Assembly: GCA_019244945.1 (NCBI GenBank)
Contig: JAFASD010000150.1
Location: 1 to 5,994 of the forward strand
Reading direction: 5' to 3'
DNA: 5,994 nt
Source of the DNA: Acidobacteriaceae bacterium
GTDB taxonomy: Bacteria; Acidobacteriota; Terriglobia; Bryobacterales; Bryobacteraceae
Shown here: positions 1 through 5,577 of the stretch, one piece after another
Numbering within the stretch: the stretch's first letter is position 1
Layout of the letters: every line of letters starts with the position of its first letter
Notes under the pieces: generated by a model
Told to the model about the DNA's origin: nothing
Databases searched by the model: none
Seen by the model: the letters and a program-made list of their open reading frames with translations, nothing else
Translations under genes and position numbers: made by a program

Positions 1-36
1 GCACGGTGTCGAACCACCTCCTGGAAGCAAATTTAT

Positions 37-42
37 AGGAGA
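37..42 (+). promoter_or_regulatory. Ribosome binding site of atpE
   Basis: AGGAGA lies four bases upstream of the ATG at 47, a strong Shine-Dalgarno match that fixes this start. The bases before it (1-36) are too few to assign. One upstream frame ends in a TAG at 36-38, but its dozen residues do not resemble any family I can name, including the atpB C-terminus that often precedes atpE. Confidence 0.75.
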
Positions 43-46
43 ACCA

Positions 47-358
47 ATGAAGAATAAATTTCTAATGCTCGCAATGGCCCTGATGGCCATGGCGACTCCA
101 ATGCTCGCCCAAGGACAAGCCGCAGGTGGGGGCCGATCGCCCTCAGAAGCAGTTCGTTTAGGGGCAGCTTACCTGGCCATGGGAGTCGCGTCTGGCCTGT
201 GCGGAATCGGCCAAGGAAAAGCGACGGCTTCCGCCGCTGAAGCGATGGCGCGCAATCCGGGCGCGGTTGCCGCAATCCGGTTTGCAATGATTTTCGGTCT
301 GGTGTTGATTGAGTCACTCGCGTTATACACGCTGGTGATTACCGTCATCGCCAGATAG
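47..358 (+). CDS. atpE: F-type ATP synthase subunit c (with N-terminal signal peptide)
   Basis: This is the proteolipid subunit that forms the rotating c-ring of the F0 sector in the cytoplasmic membrane and carries the translocated ion on an acidic residue. The protein has 103 residues, longer than the usual 75-90 because of a hydrophobic leader (residues 1-21, predicted cleavage after MLA) and a short Gly/Ala linker. Helix 1 spans about 35-57 with the glycine-rich GLCGIGQGKA stretch. The polar loop carries the diagnostic ARNP (68-71). Helix 2 spans about 77-100 with the ion-binding Glu89 in IESLALY. By position, Gln56, Glu89, Ser90 and Tyr94 match the Gln32/Glu65/Ser66/Tyr70 ion-site residues of the Ilyobacter tartaricus Na+ c-ring. 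A leader on subunit c fits Acidobacteriota-type AtpE (family knowledge). The other F0 genes would be expected upstream; none lies downstream in this window, and a terminator-like hairpin follows. Confidence 0.93.
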   Translation: MKNKFLMLAMALMAMATPMLAQGQAAGGGRSPSEAVRLGAAYLAMGVASGLCGIGQGKATASAAEAMARNPGAVAAIRFAMIFGLVLIESLALYTLVITVIAR

Positions 359-384
359 GAAGCAAGCCTCAAAATCTACGGCCT

Positions 385-414
385 GCCCGCATTACACTGC
401 TGGCGGGCCTTTCC
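385..414 (+). terminator. Probable Rho-independent terminator after atpE
   Basis: GCCCGC (385-390) and GCGGGC (403-408) form a six-base, all-GC stem with a 12-base loop, followed by a T-rich stretch (CCTTTCCGTTT). It starts 26 bases after the atpE stop, where a terminator is expected. The stem is short and the T-run is interrupted by C, so it may be leaky. The tract ends immediately before the next ATG at 419. Confidence 0.5.
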
Positions 415-418
415 GTTT

Positions 419-1303
419 ATGAAGATCCAAGGCATTTTTCCCGCTCTGGCAACCTGCTTCGATGCGGACGGGAATCTCTATAAAGAGAAGGTCGTTCACA
501 ACATCCGAAAGCTCAATCAGATTGCATTGGGTGGATACCTGGTATGCGGTTCGACTGGGGAGACGCCGCTGCTGAGCCCCGAGGAACGCCTGCATCTCAT
601 GGAATGGGTGAAGGAAGCAAGTGCGCCGGGCAAGATCCTGATTGCAGGCGTTGGCGCCGAAAGCGTACACCAGACGGTGAACTTGGCGAATCGCGCCGCA
701 GAAGCCGGATTCCACGCCGCGCTTGCCCTGACGCCTTTTTACTACCCGAACCAGATGCACCGGCCGGATACGCAGCTCTTGTTCTTTCGTGCCGTGGCCG
801 ACCGATCGAAGTTGCCCGTGCTGCTGTACAACATCCCGCAAGTCACCAACTATGACTTAAGCGTCGACACGATTGCCGAACTTTCCCATCATCCCAATAT
901 TGCGGGCATGAAGGACAGTTCTGGGAACAACGAGAAACTCGCGGCAGTGGTGCAAGCCGTAAAACCGGGCTTCCAGGTTTTGTCAGGCTCCGGTGGGAGT
1001 TTCTGGGAAGCCTTGCAGGCAGGCGCCAGCGGCGCCATTCTGGCGATTGCAAACCCGCTCCCTTACGCTTGCGTAACGGTTTGGGAAGCTTTCCGGATGA
1101 GGGATCATGATGCGGGGCGTGACTGGCAACAGCGCATCACTCCGGCATCCCGCTTGATTTCTGCAAAACATGGCATACCGGGCGTGAAATACGCTATGGA
1201 GTTAAACGGCTACTACGGCGGACCACCCCGGCTGCCCCTGGTCCCGCCCTCTGCTGACGCAAAACTGGAAATCGAGAAAGCCTTGGACGGCCTCCGCAGT
1301 TGA
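419..1303 (+). CDS. Dihydrodipicolinate synthase / N-acetylneuraminate lyase family aldolase
   Basis: A 294-residue cytoplasmic TIM-barrel class I aldolase, about the usual family length. Visible signatures are the pyruvate-binding GSTGE motif (44-48), the Tyr108/109 region (TPFYYP), the catalytic Tyr137 in YNIP, the Schiff-base Lys165 in GMKDSSG, and the C-terminal-side GSGGSFWEAL (190-199) and GASGAI motifs. The Tyr137-Lys165 spacing of 28 equals that of E. coli DapA (Tyr133-Lys161). The position of DapA Arg138, which binds the aspartate-semialdehyde carboxylate, is Val142 here (IPQVTN). I therefore infer a pyruvate-type aldolase or lyase, perhaps 4-hydroxy-2-oxoglutarate aldolase-like or acting on a sugar acid, rather than the lysine-biosynthesis enzyme; the true substrate cannot be read from the sequence. 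The start gives the typical MKxQGIFPALAT opening, but no Shine-Dalgarno is visible upstream. Neighbours give no pathway clue. Confidence 0.9.
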   Translation: MKIQGIFPALATCFDADGNLYKEKVVHNIRKLNQIALGGYLVCGSTGETPLLSPEERLHLMEWVKEASAPGKILIAGVGAESVHQTVNLANRAAEAGFHAALALTPFYYPNQMHRPDTQLLFFRAVADRSKLPVLLYNIPQVTNYDLSVDTIAELSHHPNIAGMKDSSGNNEKLAAVVQAVKPGFQVLSGSGGSFWEALQAGASGAILAIANPLPYACVTVWEAFRMRDHDAGRDWQQRITPASRLISAKHGIPGVKYAMELNGYYGGPPRLPLVPPSADAKLEIEKALDGLRS

Positions 1304-1368
1304 ACGACATGGGCCAAACGGCGCATACATGAACAGCCACGCGCCGCCAAAAAATCCTGTCAGGTCGA

Positions 1369-1415
1369 TCCTGAAGCTGCCAAGGTTGCCTTTTACCTCC
1401 AGAATTTTCTAGACT
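1369..1415 (+). promoter_or_regulatory. Candidate promoter region of the sigma-factor gene
   Basis: Two competing readings exist. First, TCCTGAAGCT at 1369-1378 matches 9 of 10 bases of an element upstream of the repeat-protein gene (4274-4283) at a similar distance from the start codon, and could be the -35 of an ECF-type promoter. Second, TTGCCT (1386-1391) and TAGACT (1410-1415), 18 bases apart, each match 4 of 6 housekeeping consensus bases and would start transcription at about the GTG at 1422, giving a leaderless mRNA. Neither is proven. The rest of the 1304-1421 gap shows only a weak hairpin. Confidence 0.22.
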
Positions 1416-1421
1416 GAACGC

Positions 1422-1961
1422 GTGGCGAGCAGGGCAGAAGATCTTCCGGCCCGTTTTAACACGACCCATTGGTCTCTGATCCTCGCTTGCGCGGGAGAGG
1501 GCGACGCGCAGCAGGCGAACCAGGCACTCACCAGCTTCTTTCAGAAATATTGGTATCCGCTTTACGCCTACGTTCGCCGTCGAGGCTACCGTGAAGAGGA
1601 TGCAGAGGATCTGGTGCAGGGATTTTGCATGCATCTACAGGAGAAGCACGCATTGGCCAAGGCCGATCCGCAACGCGGCAAGTTTCGCACTTTCTTACTC
1701 AGCTCGTTGCAGAATTTTCTCGCCAACGAGAAAGCGCGTGCCGAGACGCAAAAGCGAGGCTTCGGGTGCGAGTTGATCTATCTTGACAGCGAGCAGGCGC
1801 GCACACGCTATCGGCTAGAGCCTGCGGACAAGCTCACTCCGGAAGTGATTTTCGAGATGCGCTGGGCGCATGCCGTCCTGGAAGAAACGTTGGCGGCTTG
1901 CGCCGCGATTTTGTCTCGAGAGGGAAAGAGCGTTTGTTCGACGGACTCATGTCATTTTTGA
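1422..1961 (+). CDS. ECF-like RNA polymerase sigma-70 family factor, N-terminal part (frameshifted gene)
   Basis: This frame holds the N-terminal 60 percent of a sigma factor of the type linked to Ser/Thr kinases in Planctomycetota, Verrucomicrobiota and Acidobacteriota. The opening TTHWSLI (14-20) is typical of that group. Region 2 runs from about 36 to 108, with FFQKYWYPLYAYVRRRG, the core-binding acidic motif EEDAEDLVQ (58-66), and a DPQRGKFRTFLLSSLQNFLANE-like stretch (82-103) for -10 binding. From about residue 160 the translation no longer fits the family and ends after 20 unrelated residues. The expected continuation (RRDFVSRGKERLF, then region 4) is found in the frame one base back, from 1898. 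The start is the GTG at 1422, the first start codon after the in-frame TAG at 1410; no Shine-Dalgarno is visible. The joined product would be about 249 residues, normal for the group. The kinase gene follows directly. Confidence 0.82.
   Translation: MASRAEDLPARFNTTHWSLILACAGEGDAQQANQALTSFFQKYWYPLYAYVRRRGYREEDAEDLVQGFCMHLQEKHALAKADPQRGKFRTFLLSSLQNFLANEKARAETQKRGFGCELIYLDSEQARTRYRLEPADKLTPEVIFEMRWAHAVLEETLAACAAILSREGKSVCSTDSCHF
1890..1912 (+). other. Frameshift site within the sigma-factor gene
   Basis: The family-consistent reading leaves the frame of 1422 and continues in the frame that contains 1898, which is a -1 change and equals one missing base. The junction lies between the codons for ETLAA and those for RRDF. 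A TTTT run follows at the right edge (1910-1913), but no canonical X-XXY-YYZ slippery heptamer in the right register is visible. A one-base deletion, real or from sequencing/assembly, is therefore more likely than programmed frameshifting. Confidence 0.75.
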
Positions 1962-2170
1962 ACGTGAATGGGCCAACCGATTCATATCAGGAGGCCGCCG
2001 CACGACTTGGTCTTCCTTTGAGCGCGATAAAAACGACGGTGTATCGCCTACGGCAGGATTACGCGATGAAATTGCGCCAAGAAGTCGAGCAGACGGTTTC
2101 TACGCGCGACGAGATCGATGACGAATTGCGCTATCTGCGCAGCGTGTTGGCCGGCACCACCATCCGCTGA
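1898..2170 (+). CDS. ECF-like sigma factor, C-terminal part with region 4 (frameshifted gene)
   Basis: This 90-residue frame completes the sigma factor begun at 1422. It opens with RRDFVSRGKERLFDGLMSFL, the normal linker of the family. It then carries the region 4 helix-turn-helix (YQEAAARLGLPLSAIKTTVYRLRQDYAMKL, about 29-58), which would contact the -35 element, and ends in the usual EVEQTV ... DEIDDELRYLRSVL tail. The position 1898 is a TTG used only as the frame boundary. If translated alone, the likelier start is the ATG at 1949, which would leave region 4 without the core-binding region 2. I infer one broken or error-containing gene rather than two genes. Its stop is 17 nt from the kinase start, so the two are almost surely co-transcribed. 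Confidence 0.78.
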   Translation: MRRDFVSRGKERLFDGLMSFLNVNGPTDSYQEAAARLGLPLSAIKTTVYRLRQDYAMKLRQEVEQTVSTRDEIDDELRYLRSVLAGTTIR

Positions 2171-2187
2171 CAGGCTAAGGCTTGACC

Positions 2188-4245
2188 ATGCGCTGTAATC
2201 ATCCCGAGACCGAACTGACGCGCGGAACGGTCGGCGGCCTTTGTCCGCTTTGTCTAATCGACATGGCTCTACCAGAACGAACGCCCCAAGACAACGGCCC
2301 CTTCCGTTACGATCTGATCGAAGAGATTGGACGCGGTGGCATGGGGGTGGTCTATCGTGCGCTTCAGCACGGCTCGCAACGTCAGGTAGCCGTGAAAATG
2401 GTTCTGGCCGAGCAGACCGCGACCCCGGAAATTCTGGAAAGATTTCGCGCTGAAGGGGAGGCGATCGCCGCCCTCGATCACCCGCACATTCTTCCCATCT
2501 ATGAAATGGGCGAGATGGATGGTGCCCCGTTTTTCAGCATGCGTTTGGCGACGGGGGGAACGTTGCGCGAGCACGTGTCTGAGTTTCACCGACAACCGCG
2601 AGCCGCAGCGCAACTGGTCGCCAAAATCGCACGTGCGCTTCATCACGCCCATGAACATGGAATTCTTCATCGAGATTTGAAGCCTGGAAATGTGCTTCTC
2701 GACGGCGTTACGCGCGAACCGTTTGTATGTGATTTCGGATTGGCAAAGTGGCTTGATCGAGCGAGCCACTTAACAGTCGCGACGAGCGCGCTCGGCACGC
2801 CGCATTACATGTCGCCAGAGCAAGCAACCGGTGACTCTAACCAACTGACTCCAGCCGCCGACGTTTACAGCCTGGGTGTAATTCTTTACGAACTGCTGAC
2901 GGGACGCTTGCCTTTTGCGGGGGATACGCTGTTGGAAACGTTGCGCCTTGCCGAAAGTACGCCACCACCCGCTCCGCGAAGTTTTGAAGTTTCGATTCCT
3001 CGCGATCTGGAACTGATCTGTTTGAAATGTCTCGCGAAGGAACCTGCCGGGCGCTATCGGTCAGCCGCCATGCTGGCGGAAGATCTTGAACGATGGCTGA
3101 AGGGCCACCCTGTTCTCGCGCGGCCCGCGGGACCGATCGAACGAGGTTGGCGCTGGACGAAGCGAAACCCGTTGGTCGCTGCCCTTTCCGGCGCGCTTCT
3201 GATCGTTCCGCTCTCCTTGTTTATCGCGCTCTTAGGATTCCAACGCGCGCAGCCAAGTCACTTCACGGAAGCAGTCCGAAAGCAGAATTTCGAAGCGCAG
3301 AGTCTCTATCTACAGGGCGTTTTCTTCTCGAACAAAAGCACTGAGGAAGGCTTGCGGCAGGGCCTCGATTTCTTTCAACGCTCGCTGGAAAAAGACCCGA
3401 CTTCTGCGCGCTCTTGGGCTGGGATTGCTCGAGCCTGGAACTGGCTAGCTGACGCGTACGTGAGCCCGGCGGAGGCTTATCCGCACGTGAAGTTCGCCGC
3501 GGAAAAAGCTCTCGCGCTAGATGCGGAAAATGCCGAGGCCCATCTCTGGATGGGTCAGGCGAAGCGCGTTCTTGATTGGGACTTTAAAGGCTTTAGAAAC
3601 GAATTAGATCGCGCGCAACGGCTAGATCCCAATTCCGCGACTGTTCATATTTTCCTTGCTCTGGACGAAATCGCCCAGGGAAACACCGAGCTCGCTGTGG
3701 CTCACCTAAAAGAAGCAATCCGGCTCGATCCGCTGTCGCCTTCAGTCAGCCATTGCGCCGCGATCGAATACATGTATGTCGGTCATCTTGACGAGGCTAT
3801 CGATGAGAGCCGGCGAACATTAAAACTCGATCCAAACTATATTTACAGAACTCCGACGCTCGCCGACATCTATCGCGAGAAGGGAATGTTTCCCGAAGCG
3901 ATCGCGCTTTTCTTAAGGGCACAGGAAATCACCGGTGCACCGCAGCCGGGGCTAGCCATCACTTATGCGAGGCTCGGCCGGACAGCGGAAGCGCGCGAAA
4001 TCCTCGAAGACCTCAAGCAAGCATCGCGACAGAAAGTATCCGTAGAGGACATCGCCTCTGTCTATGTGGCGCTCGGAGAGAAGGACGAGGCTTTTAAGTG
4101 GCTGAATCGAGCATTGGACGATCACGGTGGCGGAGTCGAGGCGATCCCTCTGGAACCTGTGTTTCGGGCGCTTCATCCCGACTGGCGGTTCCGTGAAGTT
4201 GTACGCCACATCGGCCTCGACCCACTCAAAGTGCTGCGCCAGTAG
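2188..4245 (+). CDS. Membrane-anchored Ser/Thr protein kinase with TPR domain
   Basis: A 685-residue Hanks-type kinase. Residues 1-24 hold a Zn-ribbon-like set (Cys3, His5, Cys19-Pro-Leu-Cys22), common in kinases paired with sigma factors. The kinase domain spans about 40-305: glycine loop GRGGMG (48-53), ATP-anchoring Lys70 in VAVK, catalytic loop HRDLKPGN (161-168), DFG (182-184) and activation-segment end GTPHYMSPE (203-211). All catalytic residues are present, so it should be active. A single hydrophobic helix (about 328-351) follows, then TPR repeats (about 366-640; for example LDFFQRSLEKDP, AVAHLKEAIRLDP, EAIDESRRTLKLDP) and a closing HPDWRFREVVRHIGL. The predicted topology is kinase inside and TPRs outside. 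I prefer the ATG at 2188, with AAGG at 2177-2180 well spaced, over the TTG at 2182. It lies 17 nt after the sigma gene; the partner sigma factor is the obvious candidate substrate, as in the EcfP/PknT pair of Vibrio parahaemolyticus, but this is inference. Confidence 0.94.
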   Translation: MRCNHPETELTRGTVGGLCPLCLIDMALPERTPQDNGPFRYDLIEEIGRGGMGVVYRALQHGSQRQVAVKMVLAEQTATPEILERFRAEGEAIAALDHPHILPIYEMGEMDGAPFFSMRLATGGTLREHVSEFHRQPRAAAQLVAKIARALHHAHEHGILHRDLKPGNVLLDGVTREPFVCDFGLAKWLDRASHLTVATSALGTPHYMSPEQATGDSNQLTPAADVYSLGVILYELLTGRLPFAGDTLLETLRLAESTPPPAPRSFEVSIPRDLELICLKCLAKEPAGRYRSAAMLAEDLERWLKGHPVLARPAGPIERGWRWTKRNPLVAALSGALLIVPLSLFIALLGFQRAQPSHFTEAVRKQNFEAQSLYLQGVFFSNKSTEEGLRQGLDFFQRSLEKDPTSARSWAGIARAWNWLADAYVSPAEAYPHVKFAAEKALALDAENAEAHLWMGQAKRVLDWDFKGFRNELDRAQRLDPNSATVHIFLALDEIAQGNTELAVAHLKEAIRLDPLSPSVSHCAAIEYMYVGHLDEAIDESRRTLKLDPNYIYRTPTLADIYREKGMFPEAIALFLRAQEITGAPQPGLAITYARLGRTAEAREILEDLKQASRQKVSVEDIASVYVALGEKDEAFKWLNRALDDHGGGVEAIPLEPVFRALHPDWRFREVVRHIGLDPLKVLRQ

Positions 4246-4273
4246 GAAAATAATTCGCGTCTTTCTGACCGTT

Positions 4274-4303
4274 TCCTGAAACTTTCCGACGCCATTCCTG
4301 TAG
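4274..4303 (+). promoter_or_regulatory. Candidate ECF-type promoter of the repeat-protein gene
   Basis: TCCTGAAACT (4274-4283), extended as TGAAACTTTCC, resembles the GAAC-type -35 elements used by many ECF sigma factors. CTGTAGC at 4298-4304 lies at about the right distance for a -10. The same ten-base core with one change (A to G) lies upstream of the sigma gene at 1369-1378; start-codon distances are 48 and 43 bases respectively. The -10 parts are poorly conserved between the two sites, so the call is tentative. Confidence 0.3.
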
Positions 4304-4331
4304 CAACAACATAGGAACCGGCAAATACCAT

Positions 4332-5534
4332 ATGCAAACCAAAGCTCTCACCAGAAACATTCCGCTGCGATTCTTTTCCCGAGGCGCGTCAGCTCTTCTC
4401 ATTTCTGCGGCGCTGGCCGGATGGATGCACTTACCCGTCTACGCGAGCGAGGCTCGGGACCCCGTCATCATAGAGTTCGACGCTCCTGGCGCGGGCACAG
4501 GAAGTGGCCAAGGTACCTTCCCCTCCGATATCGACGGCCAGGGCGCAATCGCGGGATACTACCTTGACGCGAACAATGCGGCTCACAGCTTCCTACGCGC
4601 TAAATGCGGCCGCATCATAACCTATGACGCTCCTGGCGCGGGTCACGGTGCTGGCCAAGGCACCTTTGCCTTCAGCCTTGACCGATCGGAGGCGATCGTC
4701 GGATACTACGTTGACCCGGGCAATGTGGCTCACGGCTATGTGCGCGCTAAAGACGGCAGCATCACGTCTTTCGAGGCTCCTGGTGCGGGCACAGGAAGTG
4801 GCCAAGGCACCTTCCCTGGAGACATCAACCCGGAGGGGGCAATCGCCGGATACTACATTGACGCGAGTAATGCGTTCCATGGGTTCGTAGGTCATCCCAG
4901 CGCCTTCACGACGTTCGATGCCCCCGACGCAGGCACTGGCGCCGGCCAAGGAACGTTGATTGCTTTCGGCTCAGGCCTCAATCGGTCGGGAACGATCGCC
5001 GGATATTACCTCGACGCAAACAAGGTGATCCACGGCTACGTGCGCTCTGCGGACGGTGACATCAAAGTATTCGACGCTCCTGGCGCGGGCACAAGTGCCG
5101 GACAAGGTACCTTCGCTGCAAGCATCAATCCTGAGGGAGCGATCGCGGGAACGTATTTTGACTCTAGTAATGTGCTGCACGGCTACTTGCGTACTGACGA
5201 CGACATTTTCACTACGTTCGACGCTCCGGGTGCAGGCGCCGGCGCCGACCAGGGCACCGTTTCACAAAACCTGAACCGCTCGAAGGACATCGTCGGGTAT
5301 GATCTTGACGCGAACGGTGTGAATCACGGCTTCGTTCGCACTCCATGCAGAATCTACACGTTCGATGCTCCGGGCGCCGGCACTCTGTCGGGCCAGGGCA
5401 CGATTCCGGTCAGCAACAACCGAACGGATGAGATCACGGGAAACTACGTTGACGCAAACGGCGTGAATCACGGCTTTGTGCGGAGCGAGCGTCACCGCGA
5501 AAAATGGGACGAAAGTGTCGGCGACGATCAATAA
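4332..5534 (+). CDS. Exported protein of seven APGAG/GQGT (HAF-like) tandem repeats
   Basis: A 400-residue protein with no enzyme motif. Residues 1-38 form a Sec signal peptide: basic n-region, hydrophobic core ASALLISAALAGWMHL, predicted cleavage after VYA. From residue 49 there are seven repeats starting at 49, 98, 147, 195, 247, 296 and 344. Each is 48-52 residues long and follows the pattern FDAPGAGTxxGQGT - xxxINxxGxIAGYYxDxxNVxHGFVR - xxxxIT. The I-x-G-Y-Y ... HGFV part resembles the extracellular HAF-type repeats found in Acidobacteriota and some Proteobacteria (family knowledge). Such units are predicted to be beta-rich, so a propeller-like or solenoid fold is plausible. The only cysteines, Cys92 and Cys339, sit at the same place (44th residue) of repeats 1 and 6. 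The last repeat lacks its closing strand and ends in a charged tail. A weak AGGA (4313-4316) lies 15 bases before the ATG. It is probably secreted or cell-surface; its function is unknown. Confidence 0.88.
   Translation: MQTKALTRNIPLRFFSRGASALLISAALAGWMHLPVYASEARDPVIIEFDAPGAGTGSGQGTFPSDIDGQGAIAGYYLDANNAAHSFLRAKCGRIITYDAPGAGHGAGQGTFAFSLDRSEAIVGYYVDPGNVAHGYVRAKDGSITSFEAPGAGTGSGQGTFPGDINPEGAIAGYYIDASNAFHGFVGHPSAFTTFDAPDAGTGAGQGTLIAFGSGLNRSGTIAGYYLDANKVIHGYVRSADGDIKVFDAPGAGTSAGQGTFAASINPEGAIAGTYFDSSNVLHGYLRTDDDIFTTFDAPGAGAGADQGTVSQNLNRSKDIVGYDLDANGVNHGFVRTPCRIYTFDAPGAGTLSGQGTIPVSNNRTDEITGNYVDANGVNHGFVRSERHREKWDESVGDDQ
4476..5486 (+). repeat. Seven tandem coding repeats of about 147 bp
   Basis: Units start at 4476, 4623, 4770, 4914, 5070, 5217 and 5361. 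Similarity at the DNA level is strongest in the first 40 bases of each unit, encoding FDAPGAGTxxGQGT; units 1 and 3 are nearly identical there. Length differences are whole codons (units of 144, 147 and 156 bp), so the frame is kept. The units alternate between two types, as described in the findings. Confidence 0.9.
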
Positions 5535-5568
5535 AGGGTTCGACCGTAACTAGTCCTGTGCTACGTTC

Positions 5569-5574
5569 GAGGTG
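5569..5574 (+). promoter_or_regulatory. Ribosome binding site of ssb
   Basis: GAGGTG lies three bases before the ATG at 5578, a good Shine-Dalgarno match. It supports that start, which also gives the normal SSB N-terminus. Confidence 0.65.
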
Positions 5575-5577
5575 ATT

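Noticed and set aside
1..38. C-terminal end of an upstream gene, possibly atpB, ending at the TAG at 36-38
   Set aside because: Only about eleven residues are visible and they do not match a known AtpB ending, so it cannot be supported.
1319..1346. Inverted repeat CGGCGC / GCGCCG with an A-run after it, between the aldolase and sigma genes
   Set aside because: The stem is six bases with a 16-base loop, and it is followed by A rather than T, so it does not fit an intrinsic terminator on either strand. It may be chance in GC-rich DNA.
1194..1634. Minus-strand open frame of 146 codons over the aldolase-sigma junction
   Set aside because: It overlaps two well-supported genes, has no recognisable motif, and its sequence looks like an antisense shadow.
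1898..1961. Programmed -1 frameshifting in the sigma gene
   Set aside because: No slippery heptamer in the right register and no obvious downstream pseudoknot could be identified by eye; a one-base deletion explains the data more simply.
4593..5531. Long open frames on the minus strand and in other plus frames across the repeat gene
   Set aside because: They mirror the tandem repeats of the true gene in other frames, have Arg/Val-rich compositions unlike real proteins, and lack start signals.
5540..5567. Possible promoter TCGACC-N16-TACGTT before ssb
   Set aside because: The -10 is a poor match (3 of 6), and transcription would start at or inside the Shine-Dalgarno of a gene that clearly uses one.
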